Origin: Chlorobium sp.
GTDB taxonomy: Bacteria; Bacteroidota; Chlorobiia; Chlorobiales; Chlorobiaceae
NCBI GenBank assembly: GCA_028277485.1
Contig: JANQGE010000010.1
Coordinates: forward strand, 1-64,000
Direction of reading: 5' to 3'
DNA: 64,000 nucleotides
Part shown: positions 31,488 through 41,518 of the stretch, in pieces
How positions within the stretch are numbered: position 1 is the first letter of the stretch
Layout: every line of letters begins with the position of its first letter
The notes under the pieces: model-generated
Told to the model about the DNA's origin: nothing
Database searches by the model: none
What the model saw: only the letters and a program-made list of their open reading frames with translations
Program-made: the position numbers and the translations under genes

Positions 31488-32042
31488 TCAGCGGTCAAGT
31501 GCGGCGGCTTCCGCATGCTGTTTATGAGCGCTCAGGATTCCCGGCAAATCCTGCCGCTGCACGAAACTTACCAGGATCGGCGGGGCAAAAAACAGCGGCT
31601 TTATTTCGGCATTGTAGTACAGGAAGGTTCCCTGTTGCTCGTGGTGCGTTTCGAGCAGCCACTCTCCATGATAGACATGGAAATCCCCGCTGATCTGCTC
31701 AAACGAGATCCGCTGAAGGTATTCCTCGTTAATCTTCAGCCGGAAATTCACGGTTTTTTCGAAGATCAGGATACCTGTTCTGCCGGTTTGGTCAATGATT
31801 ATTTCACCGTTTTTCTGTTCGATCAACCGGCTTGCGATGACCTTGGGAAGTGTTTTGCTGAGATTGTCATAATCCGTCAGTGTTTTCCATACCTCTTCAA
31901 GCGAGGCTTTAATAAATATTCCACTTGATACACCTATAACATCATTGTCGAGGTAGGAAAGATCGATAAGAATTTCACCGTTAAGCAGCCGGTTGTGTTC
32001 ATGCATGCGGCAATGTATATGGAAATTGACAAAAATCTCCAT
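31488..32042 (-). CDS. START/SRPBCC-domain protein, cytoplasmic paralogue
   Basis: 184 aa from ATG 32042 (GTG at 32054 possible). Clearly similar to its neighbour: GIFIKASLEEVWKTLTDYDN, LSKTLPKVIASRLIEQKNGE, DQTGRTGILIFEKTVNFRL. It lacks the signal peptide, so it is likely cytoplasmic while the paralogue is exported. Ligand unknown. Confidence 0.7.
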   Translation of the reverse strand: MEIFVNFHIHCRMHEHNRLLNGEILIDLSYLDNDVIGVSSGIFIKASLEEVWKTLTDYDNLSKTLPKVIASRLIEQKNGEIIIDQTGRTGILIFEKTVNFRLKINEEYLQRISFEQISGDFHVYHGEWLLETHHEQQGTFLYYNAEIKPLFFAPPILVSFVQRQDLPGILSAHKQHAEAAALDR

Positions 32043-32226
32043 AGTAATGTACACTCAGGATATAAACTCTGCAATCCTGTAAGGCAAGCCAACGTCCCTC
32101 GTCACGTGTTTCTCGTTATTCGTATCCCGTCACTGCTCGCCGGCACCCCGCCCGCCTGGAATGGATAGCCGGGTATTTTTCCCGATTGTGAATGCGGTTA
32201 CCACTTTGCTGAAGAGGATCGGGAGG

Positions 32227-33675
32227 TCAGTCTGTGCAGCGAATGACGATTCCTTCATGCGGGAAAAGCCTGATACTTATGCCTTTTTCGTGCTGGCATG
32301 TTTCAGCAAGAGTTTGTTTCTGCTGTGTGCTGAAAATTGTGTACTCTTTTTTTTCAAGCTGTTCCAACTGCTGGTGTTTGATATTGACTTCGACCCCCGT
32401 GGAGCTGAAGTTAGCCACAATGAATGCGGATTTTCCTTCAAGGTATCGTCGATACCCTATGCAGCCTGACGTTTCGTGCACATTGAGGTTCAGGATTTCG
32501 ATTTTTCCTTTTGTAAAAATGTCCGTATTGGTAAGATCGAAAAGCCTTTGATAGAACTTCGGCAATTCTTCATTGAATGGCTCATTTGCCTGACGCAGCA
32601 GCTGTACGGGAAGGCGGAGCTTGAATCCTTCCAGTTGTCCCTGGTGAATAAGGTGCATGCCTGGTGAAGTCAGCAGGATTAACGCTCCGGCGAGATGGTT
32701 GGGGCCGAGCTTTTTGGCGGCACGTGGTTCATCGTGGTTTTCCAGAAAGCGGCAAAGACGCGACTGGTAATTCCATTCGGCTTTCAGGTGCTCTCTGAGT
32801 CCGGTGATGTTTACCGGATGTGAGGTGATATGGTCGTAGAAAGGTTTGTCGTAAGTGTAATCGAAACCATGTTGCTGCAGCTCCCACTCCTTGTTCCAGT
32901 AGGATTCGGCAAGAAAAAGAAAATCAGGGTTCCGGGATTTTACGGTTCCGATTGCCTTTGGCCAGAATTCATCCGGCATGGGACCGCTGAGTGGAGACCA
33001 TATGGTGTCAAAAACCGATTTCAGCACCAACATGGCTACATCGCAGCGGACGGCATCACATCTTTCACTGACCGAAAGCAGGTTTTCTATCATGAGCTCA
33101 TGGGTGGTCGGGTTCGCATAGTTCAACTGCAATGTATCCGTCCAAGCCGGAAAGTACGGATCTTTGCCGTGGGCAAGGTAATGATCGTGTTTGTATTCGA
33201 AACATGAGTTGGGGTCGAGGTAGTGCTCTTCGTCCGATACGGCGACAAAGTATTCCGGATGCTGGGGTAGCCATTTGTTGTCGAGTGCCAGGTGATTGGG
33301 CACAAAATCCAGCATGAGCCCGATTCCTGATTTGCCGAGTCTTTCGCGGAATGCGTCAAGCTCCTCTTCTTCACCAAGGCAAGGGTTGAGGCTGTATTCC
33401 GGGATAGCGTAAGGAGATGCAGCAATGTCTTCAGGTTCAAGGTTCTCAAGCTGTTCGAGAAAAACTGTTCGTAAACACTGGTGCGAGCGGGCCGTTGCCT
33501 GACTGTAGAGGCTTGGTTTCCATACGCCCATGAGCCAGACGACATCAAGGCCGCATTTTTTGAGAAAGTCGAACTCTTTTTCCGGAATCGTGCCCAGCGT
33601 GAGGGGTTTCTGGTAAACGTTGGAAAGCTGATGGAGCCAGATCCTTGTATTTATTTCGTAAACGAGAGGGAACAT
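32227..33675 (-). CDS. GH13 alpha-amylase-family enzyme
   Basis: 482 aa from ATG 33675 (frame extends to a TTG at 33711). Starts FPLVYEINTRIWL. The (beta/alpha)8 motifs are present: LDFVPNHL, DAVRCDVAML (nucleophile Asp), FLFLAESYWN (acid/base Glu), RFLENHDEPR (transition-state Asp). The C-terminal beta domain is short. No signal peptide, so cytoplasmic; it would act on stored glycogen or related alpha-glucans. Exact specificity not resolvable. Confidence 0.85.
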   Translation of the reverse strand: MFPLVYEINTRIWLHQLSNVYQKPLTLGTIPEKEFDFLKKCGLDVVWLMGVWKPSLYSQATARSHQCLRTVFLEQLENLEPEDIAASPYAIPEYSLNPCLGEEEELDAFRERLGKSGIGLMLDFVPNHLALDNKWLPQHPEYFVAVSDEEHYLDPNSCFEYKHDHYLAHGKDPYFPAWTDTLQLNYANPTTHELMIENLLSVSERCDAVRCDVAMLVLKSVFDTIWSPLSGPMPDEFWPKAIGTVKSRNPDFLFLAESYWNKEWELQQHGFDYTYDKPFYDHITSHPVNITGLREHLKAEWNYQSRLCRFLENHDEPRAAKKLGPNHLAGALILLTSPGMHLIHQGQLEGFKLRLPVQLLRQANEPFNEELPKFYQRLFDLTNTDIFTKGKIEILNLNVHETSGCIGYRRYLEGKSAFIVANFSSTGVEVNIKHQQLEQLEKKEYTIFSTQQKQTLAETCQHEKGISIRLFPHEGIVIRCTD

Positions 33676-33715
33676 TGCCTCAATCTTGATGTTGTGTTGA
33701 GTCGGCCTCAATGTA

Positions 33716-33786
33716 GGGCATCTCTATTTATTCCGCAATTCAATTGCTTCGTTGATCGGATAGAAAGGGGTTAAATAAAGGTGCCC
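33716..33786 (+). repeat. MITE-like element, 71-bp form
   Basis: GGGCATCTC at the left end, AAAGGTGCCC at the right; TGTA on both sides. Subfamily with CTATTTATTCCGC next to the left end and GTTTC-less centre (internal deletion). Upstream of the amylase-like gene. Confidence 0.8.
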
Positions 33787-34276
33787 TGTATTGTCGGGCA
33801 TTGTTTGGCAAGCCTCAACATCGTTTCGAAAGCAGATTGATGATTCCTTCGAACTTTCATATTCTTCCGAATTTTTCGTTATTCGTTTGCACAGTACGAG
33901 TTGATTTCGGGTTCTAATATAGCAGGATGAAACGCAAAATCTACAATTCAGGATTGAATAGAAAAACAAATGTGTTAAAAGACTGTAACAATAGACGGTG
34001 CCCTAAAGGAATCCCGATCTCCTAAAGAGAGAAAATCGGAGTTCGCCGTCGCTATCGGTATCGGGAATAGAAGAGTATTGCTATGACAGCTCGTTAGCTA
34101 AATAGCAACGCCAGTTACAATTGCCAATTTCTCCCCAACTGGTCACTTGTCTCTCGTCACTACTCTTTTGCCAACTGCAAACTGAAGACTGCCTACCGGT
34201 TCCCTCTGATTACTTCTCTAAAAAGTCGGGACTCATGACAATGTACAAGGGTACTCAAGAAACATGGGAGCATATT
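33787..34276. other. Intergenic region
   Basis: 490 bp between the divergent amylase-like and phhB genes. It holds promoters presumably for both, a TCGTCACTACTC microrepeat (34150-34163) and low-complexity text such as CCAACTGCAAACTG (34171-34184). A stray GGTGCCCTAA (33999-34008) resembles a MITE terminus. No convincing gene seen. Confidence 0.5.
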
Positions 34277-34573
34277 ATGGAAAAGCTGAGTGAGAAGGTT
34301 ATCAGGGAGAAAATCAGGAAGCTTGCCGGATGGGAAGTGAATGCGGTTGATGGCGAAGCGTGTCTCCGAAGAGTCTTCATATTCAAAGACTTTATTGCTG
34401 CAATGGTATTCAGTGTGAAAGTAGGAATGGTTGCGGAAAAAGCCGATCATCATCCGGCAATACTTACTGAATGGGGTAAGGTAACGGTTTCCTGGTGGAG
34501 TCACTCTCTCGGCGGGTTGAGTGAAAAGGATTTTGAAATGGCTGAAAAAACGTCCGCTCTGTATGAATCCTGA
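34277..34573 (+). CDS. phhB: Pterin-4a-carbinolamine dehydratase
   Basis: 98 aa from ATG 34277, which has GGGAG upstream (longer frame to 34121 rejected). Begins EKLSEKVIREKIRKLAGWEV; the active-site signature is KADHHPAIL with the paired His and Pro; end SEKDFEMAEKTSAL. Dehydrates 4a-hydroxytetrahydropterin; in bacteria also thought to support molybdopterin or pterin recycling. No phenylalanine hydroxylase in the window. Confidence 0.9.
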   Translation: MEKLSEKVIREKIRKLAGWEVNAVDGEACLRRVFIFKDFIAAMVFSVKVGMVAEKADHHPAILTEWGKVTVSWWSHSLGGLSEKDFEMAEKTSALYES

Positions 34574-34649
34574 GCACAGCGACGGTGTGTATCAAGTCTC
34601 CATAATCGTGGGGTGCCCTGTATTATTTGCAATTGCTTGGCTTGTTCTG

Positions 34650-35405
<756 letters not shown>

Positions 35406-35587
35406 CTATTGCACGAGAAATTCGGTTTAGTAAATGATAAATAACTCATCTTTTGCTTTGAATTATCGGCCGCAATTACCCAAACGACACATGGTCAGCT
35501 TAGGAATAAACCAATTATTTGACAATCTGCAACAACTAATACATAGATGTTTCTGAAAATTCTCATTTTTAAAGCTGGCTGAATTAA

Positions 35588-35727
35588 GGGTACCTCTATA
35601 CATTGTCGTGAGCGACATGAGTACGAGGCGGACAGAGCACAGAAACCGGAGTATGCACAGAGTACATGAGGATTTCGAGCACTGGCCAGCGAAGTAATCA
35701 GGGTGCGCAATATTAATAGAGGTGCCT
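35588..35727 (-). repeat. MITE-like element, 140-bp form
   Basis: GGGTACCTC left end, GAGGTGCCT right end, TTAA on both sides. Long form with the central TATGCACAGAGTACATGAGG segment and ATTTCGAGCAC. Confidence 0.85.
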
Positions 35728-35864
35728 TTAAGCGATTATTCGGGCATCCCGGTAGCAATAACGATTGGTAACAAGTGACAATTTGAGGTTCAGCGTTGGC
35801 GCTACTATGAAAATTATATTTATATTAACAGCCATCAAACCGAGAAGATAAGGAGGATAAGACT

Positions 35865-36197
35865 ATGAAATTTCCGGTATGCGATTTTGCCGATGCCAAT
35901 GAGGGGTTTTACTCACAATGTGCCAGTTGTCCGATTGATGCATCGACAGCGGGCTGTGCTCTCACAGAGCTTGAAGACGGAACCTACGAGTTTGTCGGAA
36001 ATACGCCTCACGGCGGTGTAAGAGCGGTGTTTCTTTTCAAGAACGATGCGGGGGAACAGGTCAAGAAGCCGGAGGCGGTTCATGTTGAGATCCATGAACT
36101 TGACGAACACGGACATCTGGTGACTATTCTCTATGGCATCGTTGATCCTGAAGGCATGATTTATCTCAAAAGATCCCGTGATGATGCGGCATCGTAA
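35865..36197 (+). CDS. Cys-containing protein upstream of ferredoxin-NADP reductase
   Basis: 110 aa with a strong AAGGAGGATAAG site. Four Cys in the first 31 residues (C6, C19, C22, C31), in the form CDF-x10-CASC-x8-C, could bind a metal or Fe-S cluster. The remainder looks like a beta-sandwich (EFVGNTPHGGVRAVFLFKND, AVHVEIHELDEHGHLVTILY). Unrecognised. It lies 37 bp before the FNR gene and on the same strand, so a redox role with it is possible. Confidence 0.6.
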   Translation: MKFPVCDFADANEGFYSQCASCPIDASTAGCALTELEDGTYEFVGNTPHGGVRAVFLFKNDAGEQVKKPEAVHVEIHELDEHGHLVTILYGIVDPEGMIYLKRSRDDAAS

Positions 36198-36234
36198 CGA
36201 TAACAGTACAGTAAAAGACATTTCATATATAGCA

Positions 36235-37284
36235 ATGACAGAAAGTGGAGGAGAAGTTATTTTCGAAAAGGGCGCAATATGTGATCTTACAATTATCGGC
36301 GGCGGACCTACAGGTATTTTTGCTGCCTTTCAGTGTGGTATGAACAATATTTCCTGCCGTATTATAGAGAGTATGCCGCAGCTTGGCGGTCAGCTTACTG
36401 CACTGTATCCGGAAAAGCATATCTACGATGTGGCGGCGTTTCCTGAGGTTCAGGCATCGGAGCTTGTGCAGAGCCTTTGGAAACAGGCTGAACGTTACAG
36501 CCCTGAAGTGGTACTTGGCGAACAGGTCAGTAAGTACAGGAAGCTCGATGAAGGTTCTTTCGAAGTTGAAACCGGGAGCGGCAGGACCTTTGTATCGCGT
36601 GCGGTGCTCGTGGCCGCAGGGTTGGGGGCTTTTTCCCCGAGAAAACTTCCCCAGCTTGGTGATATCAGCCAGCTCGAAGGACATTCGGTTCTGTATTCCG
36701 TGCAGAGTATGCAGGAGCTGGCGGGTAAGAAAGTGTTGATTGTCGGCGGAGGCGATTCGGCGCTTGACTGGGCAATGATGCTCCAACCGGATGCGGAGCA
36801 TGTCACAGTTACGCATCGTTCACCTGATTTCAGGGCGCACGGGAAAACCAGGCAGGAAATATTTAGGGCTGCCGAGCAAGGTTTGCTGGATGTGCACCTG
36901 AATACCGAGGTGGTGAGTATTGATCATGAAGGTCCGGTGCTGCGCGGTGCGCATCTTCGTTCGAAAAGCGGAAAAGAAACAGCTCTGAAGGTGGATTACA
37001 TGCTGGTGCTGATCGGTTTTAAATCGAACCTCGGACCGCTTTCGGAATGGGGACTTGATCTCGACGATAATGCCATCGTTGTGGACAGCCACATGAAAAC
37101 GGAGGTTGACGGTCTGTACGCGGCAGGGGATATCGCATCCTATCCCGGGAAGCTCAGGATAATCCAGACCGGGTTGAGTGATGCGACAGTGGCGGTGCGT
37201 CATAGCCTGACCTATATCAGGCCTGGAGAGAAAGTCAAGCAGCAGTTCAGCAGTATTAAAATGGCCAAGGAGAAGAACAGATGA
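36235..37284 (+). CDS. Ferredoxin-NADP(+) reductase, thioredoxin-reductase-like
   Basis: 349 aa from ATG 36235 (ATG 36178 gives 368). Two Rossmann domains: FAD site LTIIGGGPTGIFAAFQCGMN, NADPH site KKVLIVGGGDSALDWAMML. The redox CxxC of true thioredoxin reductases is absent, and the C-terminal YAAGDIASYPGKL FAD segment is followed by an extra helix. This is the FNR of green sulfur bacteria and Bacillus (YumC type). It transfers electrons from photosystem-reduced ferredoxin to NADP. Overlaps menA by ATGA. Confidence 0.9.
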   Translation: MTESGGEVIFEKGAICDLTIIGGGPTGIFAAFQCGMNNISCRIIESMPQLGGQLTALYPEKHIYDVAAFPEVQASELVQSLWKQAERYSPEVVLGEQVSKYRKLDEGSFEVETGSGRTFVSRAVLVAAGLGAFSPRKLPQLGDISQLEGHSVLYSVQSMQELAGKKVLIVGGGDSALDWAMMLQPDAEHVTVTHRSPDFRAHGKTRQEIFRAAEQGLLDVHLNTEVVSIDHEGPVLRGAHLRSKSGKETALKVDYMLVLIGFKSNLGPLSEWGLDLDDNAIVVDSHMKTEVDGLYAAGDIASYPGKLRIIQTGLSDATVAVRHSLTYIRPGEKVKQQFSSIKMAKEKNR

Positions 37285-38204
37285 CGGCCGGCTCCGCAAA
37301 GCCTGCCGAAAGACTTTCACGCATGGATGCATGGATGATGGCGATAAGGCCAAAAACGCTTCCTGCCGGTGCTGTTCCTGTTGTTGTCGGCACGGCGCTT
37401 GCCGCCGCCGATGGTAAGCTGCGCCCTGTAGCGGCTGTTGTCGCCCTTTTATGTGCGCTTGGAATTCAGGTTGCAACAAACTTTATCAATGAAATTTATG
37501 ATTTCCGGAAAGGTGCCGATACAGCGGAGCGTCTTGGCCCCACACGTACTGTTGCCGCAGGTTTGATCACGGAAAAAGCCATGATGGTGGTTTCGGTTAT
37601 GCTACTGCTTGTTGTTTTTCTGCTGGGGCTCTACCTGGTATACCTCGCAGGTTGGCCGATCCTGTTCATCGGGCTGCTTTCGATGTTTTGTGCATGGGCC
37701 TATACCGGCGGACCTTATCCGATTGCTTATTCAGGGCTGGGTGATTTGTTCGTGTTTGTTTTTTTCGGGCTTGTTGCTGTCGGCGGTACTTACTATGTGC
37801 AGGCCTTGGACATTACGTTTCCCGTGTTGACGGCAGCGGCAGCGCCGGGGATTTTTTCCGTAAACATTCTGCTTGTCAACAATATCCGTGATATCGACAC
37901 CGATCGGAAAGTGGGGAAGATGACCCTTCCGGCAAGGATAGGAGGAAAGAACGCCCGCTGGTTGTATCTCGGGCTGACAGTTGTGGCTTACTTCGTACCG
38001 GTCTGGGTGTGGATGGCCGGCTATTCACTATGGGGAATGTTGGCATGGCTTTCCATGCCGCTTGCGATCGGTCAGATCAGGAAACTGTTTACAAATGACG
38101 GCCGTGAACTGAACGCGGTGCTTTCCGGTACCGGAAAGGTGATGACACTGCACGGTGTGTTGTTTTCCGCAGGATTATCGTTCCCGAAAATTATATCCCT
38201 GTAA
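37281..38204 (+). CDS. menA: 1,4-dihydroxy-2-naphthoate polyprenyltransferase
   Basis: 307 aa, about eight membrane helices. The two Asp-rich prenyl-diphosphate sites are NEIYDFRKGADTAERLGP and NNIRDIDTDRKVGKMTL. Begins MAIRPKTLPAGAVPVVVGTA after a short polar leader. Attaches the polyprenyl tail in menaquinone (or chlorobiumquinone) synthesis in the membrane. Translationally coupled to the FNR gene; a 6-bp gap leads to aguB. Confidence 0.93.
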   Translation: MTAGSAKPAERLSRMDAWMMAIRPKTLPAGAVPVVVGTALAAADGKLRPVAAVVALLCALGIQVATNFINEIYDFRKGADTAERLGPTRTVAAGLITEKAMMVVSVMLLLVVFLLGLYLVYLAGWPILFIGLLSMFCAWAYTGGPYPIAYSGLGDLFVFVFFGLVAVGGTYYVQALDITFPVLTAAAAPGIFSVNILLVNNIRDIDTDRKVGKMTLPARIGGKNARWLYLGLTVVAYFVPVWVWMAGYSLWGMLAWLSMPLAIGQIRKLFTNDGRELNAVLSGTGKVMTLHGVLFSAGLSFPKIISL

Positions 38205-38210
38205 GCTCTT

Positions 38211-39083
38211 ATGTGTGCGGAAAAGGTACGCATCGCTCTGGTACAGATGTCCTGTGCCGCAGAACCTGAGAACAACCTGAAGACAGTGTGCGACCGTATC
38301 GGGGAGGCTGCGGCAAAGGGGGCGAAGATTGTCTGCTTGCAGGAGCTGTTTAGGACGTTGTATTTCTGCCGTACGGAGGAATACGAGCCGTTCGGCCTTG
38401 CGGAGGATGTTCCCGGTCCTACAACCGAAATACTTCAGCGGGTGGCTGCAGAACATGAGGTTGTTATTGTGGCCTCGTTGTTCGAAAAACGGGCCAGGGG
38501 CCTCTTCCATAATACCGCGGCGGTTATCGATGCTGGTGGTTCTTACCTGGGCAAATACCGCAAGATGCATATTCCCGATGATCCCGGTTTTTATGAAAAG
38601 TTTTACTTTGCACCGGGTGACCTCGGTTACAGGGTTTTCAAAACGCGGTATGCAGCAATCGGGGTATTGCTCTGCTGGGATCAGTGGTACCCTGAAGCAG
38701 CACGCCTGACGGCGTTGAAGGGAGCGGAAATCCTTTTCTATCCCACAGCCGTCGGATGGGCGCTGAGTGAGGAGTCGGATGAAGTTCGACGCTCCCAGAT
38801 GCAGGCATGGAAAATCATCCAGCAAAGCCATGCGATAGCAAATGGTGTTTATGTGGCTGCGGCCAATCGTGTAGGCATAGAGGGCGAACTCAGGTTCTGG
38901 GGCAGCAGTTTTGTCTCGGATCCTTTCGGGCGGATAACAGATATTGCTGACGAAAACAGTGACCAGATCCTTTTGGCAGACTGTGATCTCGGCAGAATCG
39001 GGTTTTACAGGTCACACTGGCCTTTTTTGCGGGACAGGCGTATCGAAACATACGGAGAATTGCAACAGCGGTATATCGATTAA
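38211..39083 (+). CDS. aguB: N-carbamoylputrescine amidase
   Basis: 290 aa, nitrilase superfamily with the Glu-Lys-Cys triad: CLQELFRTLYFCR (Glu), GKYRKMHIPDDPGFYEKFYF (Lys), VLLCWDQWYPEAARL (Cys). Residues 150-200 match the AguB branch closely. Converts N-carbamoylputrescine to putrescine, CO2 and ammonia. Its partner aguA lies 1.4 kb downstream on the same strand with a protease gene between them. Confidence 0.93.
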   Translation: MCAEKVRIALVQMSCAAEPENNLKTVCDRIGEAAAKGAKIVCLQELFRTLYFCRTEEYEPFGLAEDVPGPTTEILQRVAAEHEVVIVASLFEKRARGLFHNTAAVIDAGGSYLGKYRKMHIPDDPGFYEKFYFAPGDLGYRVFKTRYAAIGVLLCWDQWYPEAARLTALKGAEILFYPTAVGWALSEESDEVRRSQMQAWKIIQQSHAIANGVYVAAANRVGIEGELRFWGSSFVSDPFGRITDIADENSDQILLADCDLGRIGFYRSHWPFLRDRRIETYGELQQRYID

Positions 39084-39147
39084 AGGCGCGTTTGCCGGAG
39101 AAAAAGCCGTCAAACTTTTCCACTTCTCACTCGTCACTACTCTTACC

Positions 39148-40425
39148 ATGAACATTTTCGGCATTGTTATCCTCTGTACCCTTGCAGGTACGTTTGTCCT
39201 GAAACTTGTTGCGGATATTATGAACCTGAAAGCAGCAGGGGAGGTTCTACCGGAAGAGTTTAAGGATGTCTATGATCAGGAAGCCTATGGAAAATCCCAG
39301 AATTACCTGCGTCATACAACGCGGTTTTCTCTTGTAACCGCCGCTTTTGATCTTTTGGTTCTGCTTCTTTTCTGGTTTGCCGGGGGTTTCAACTACCTCG
39401 ATATGATTCTCCGGGATTTTGGTTTTTCCTCTCTCGTTACCGGTATTCTCTTTATCGGTGTCCTTCTTTTGCTGCAGGGTGTGGTTTCTCTGCCATTCGA
39501 CGTATACCGGACTTTCGTTCTGGAAGAAAAGTTCGGTTTCAACAAAACCTCTCCATTTACCTTTATGACGGATCAGGTGAAAGCTGTTTTGCTGGGGCTT
39601 CTGTTAGGCACGCCTGTACTTGCCGCGGTGCTCTGGTTTTTTGAGAATACCGGCTCGTTCGCCTGGGTTTGGGCCTGGGCCGGGGTGGCCCTGTTCGGTC
39701 TTCTTCTGCAATATGTTGCGCCGACACTTATCATGCCGCTGTTCAACAAGTTCACTCCTCTTGAAGAGGGAGAACTGAAGTCAGCGATCATGGATTACGC
39801 CCGCTCGGTTGATTTTCCCCTGTCAGGTATTTATGTCATAGACGGGTCGAAGCGTTCTTCAAAAGCCAACGCTTTTTTTACCGGGTTCGGGAAACGGAAA
39901 CGAATCGCCCTGTTCGATACGCTTGTCGAGAACCACACCAATACGGAACTTGTCGCTGTTCTGGCTCATGAAATAGGTCATTACAAGAAAAAACACATCA
40001 TCATCGCAATGTGGCTCGGTGTAGTGAACATGGGTGTGGTTTTCCTGCTGCTCTCCCTTTTTATGAATAATCGCGCGCTTTTCGATGCTTTTTTCATGAA
40101 TGAAGTTTCTATCTATGCCAGTCTTCTGTTTTTTTCTCTACTGTACAGTCCGGTAGAATTTGTTCTTTCCGTTTGTCTTCAATCTCTTTCGAGGCGCCAT
40201 GAATTTCAGGCTGACCATTATGCGGTGAGAACTTACAGCGGCGGTGCCTCCCTCGTCGAAGCGTTAAAGAAGCTGTCGAGGAAAAACCTGGCCAATCTAA
40301 CCCCTCATCCTCTTTATGTGTTTCTGAACTATTCGCATCCGCCTGTTCTGCAGCGCATTGAGCGTATACGAGATGCTGCAGCCTCCGGGACAGCGGCTCA
40401 GGATTTCGAGCACCGCCCAACGTAG
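39148..40425 (+). CDS. Ste24-type M48 metalloprotease (CAAX prenyl protease 1)
   Basis: 425 aa from ATG 39148, directly after a TCGTCACTACTC microrepeat and with no Shine-Dalgarno. Seven predicted membrane helices; catalytic VLAHEIGHYKKKH (HExxH) and the third ligand Glu in HEFQADHYAV. Membrane zinc protease, general quality control in bacteria. The last about eight codons (DFEHRPT) and the stop codon are encoded by a MITE end (40401-40460), so the original C-terminus was altered. Confidence 0.9.
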   Translation: MNIFGIVILCTLAGTFVLKLVADIMNLKAAGEVLPEEFKDVYDQEAYGKSQNYLRHTTRFSLVTAAFDLLVLLLFWFAGGFNYLDMILRDFGFSSLVTGILFIGVLLLLQGVVSLPFDVYRTFVLEEKFGFNKTSPFTFMTDQVKAVLLGLLLGTPVLAAVLWFFENTGSFAWVWAWAGVALFGLLLQYVAPTLIMPLFNKFTPLEEGELKSAIMDYARSVDFPLSGIYVIDGSKRSSKANAFFTGFGKRKRIALFDTLVENHTNTELVAVLAHEIGHYKKKHIIIAMWLGVVNMGVVFLLLSLFMNNRALFDAFFMNEVSIYASLLFFSLLYSPVEFVLSVCLQSLSRRHEFQADHYAVRTYSGGASLVEALKKLSRKNLANLTPHPLYVFLNYSHPPVLQRIERIRDAAASGTAAQDFEHRPT

Positions 40426-40460
40426 TAATCAGGGCGCGCAACAAATTAATAGAGGTGCCC
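40401..40460 (-). repeat. Partial MITE, right half, overlapping the M48 3' end
   Basis: Matches the right half of the long element (GGATTTCGAGCACC, GCGCAACAAATTAATAGAGG) and ends GAGGTGCCC. The left half is missing. The element's sequence encodes the protease's last residues and stop, and its end is 11 bp before the aguA ATG. Confidence 0.85.
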
Positions 40461-40471
40461 AAGAGTCGGAA

Positions 40472-41518
40472 ATGAGAACCGCAACATATTATATGCCTCC
40501 CGAGTGGGTGCGTCATGATGCAACATGGCTCTCCTGGCCTCATAAAGAGGCGTCATGGCCGGATAGTTTCGAGTCTGTACCGGATGTTTTTGCCGAGATA
40601 GCAGCCAGTCTCTGCCGTTATGAGACGGTGCATATCAATGTGCTCGATGATGTTATGGGGGGCTGCGCGCTTGAACTGATACGCAGCAAGGTAAGGCATG
40701 AAGACGATTTGCGGCGGATATGCCTTCATCACATCCCGACGGATGATGCGTGGTGCCGGGATCATGGGCCTAACTATGTTTATCGTCACAGCGTCGGGGG
40801 AGTGGAAAAGGTCATCGTGAACTGGGACTACAACGCCTGGGGTGGAAAGTATGAGCCTTATGACAATGACGGTGCGGTGGCGGGAAGGATTGCCGCGTTA
40901 CAGGGTTTGCCGCTTGTTTCACCCCGAATGGTACTGGAAGGAGGGGCTATTGACGTGAACGGCAAGGGGCTGTTGCTGACCACGGAAGCATGTCTGCTCA
41001 ATCCCAACCGCAACCCTTTCATGGCAAGGAAAGAGATCGAGAGCAGGCTGAAATACTTTCTTGGAATAAAGAAGGTTCTCTGGCTGAAGGATGGTATCGC
41101 AGGTGACGACACGGACGGGCATGTCGATGATGTTGCGCGCTTTGTCGACGAAAGAACCGTTGTCATTGCGGTTGAGGAAAACCCTGGTGATGAGAACTTC
41201 GGGATACTCCAGGAAAACTACAGACTGCTGCGTAAATTTACCGACATAGAGGGCAGGCCACTGCATGTGGTGAAATTGCCAATGCCTGATCCGGTGTATC
41301 ATGATAACGAAAGACTTCCTGCAAGCTACGCCAACTTCTATATCGCCAACCGTCAGGTGCTGGTGCCGGTCTACCGTTGTGCCAAAGACCGGATTGCACT
41401 TGAGATTCTGGGGAAGTGTTTCCCTTCAAGAAAGGTCGTAGGCATTGACTGCACCGACCTCGTCTGGGGTCTTGGCGCCATTCACTGTGTGACGCATGAA
41501 GAGCCCGCCTCATGTTAA
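40472..41518 (+). CDS. aguA: Agmatine deiminase
   Basis: 348 aa from ATG 40472; the frame extends to 40358 through MITE sequence and is rejected. Begins RTATYYMPPEWVRHDATWLS. Pentein fold with catalytic elements DDAWCRDHGP, DGAVAGR, EGGAIDVNG, DDTDGHVDD and the nucleophile Cys in WGLGAIHCVTHEEPA. Converts agmatine to N-carbamoylputrescine for AguB. A terminator lies near 41913. Confidence 0.95.
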   Translation: MRTATYYMPPEWVRHDATWLSWPHKEASWPDSFESVPDVFAEIAASLCRYETVHINVLDDVMGGCALELIRSKVRHEDDLRRICLHHIPTDDAWCRDHGPNYVYRHSVGGVEKVIVNWDYNAWGGKYEPYDNDGAVAGRIAALQGLPLVSPRMVLEGGAIDVNGKGLLLTTEACLLNPNRNPFMARKEIESRLKYFLGIKKVLWLKDGIAGDDTDGHVDDVARFVDERTVVIAVEENPGDENFGILQENYRLLRKFTDIEGRPLHVVKLPMPDPVYHDNERLPASYANFYIANRQVLVPVYRCAKDRIALEILGKCFPSRKVVGIDCTDLVWGLGAIHCVTHEEPASC

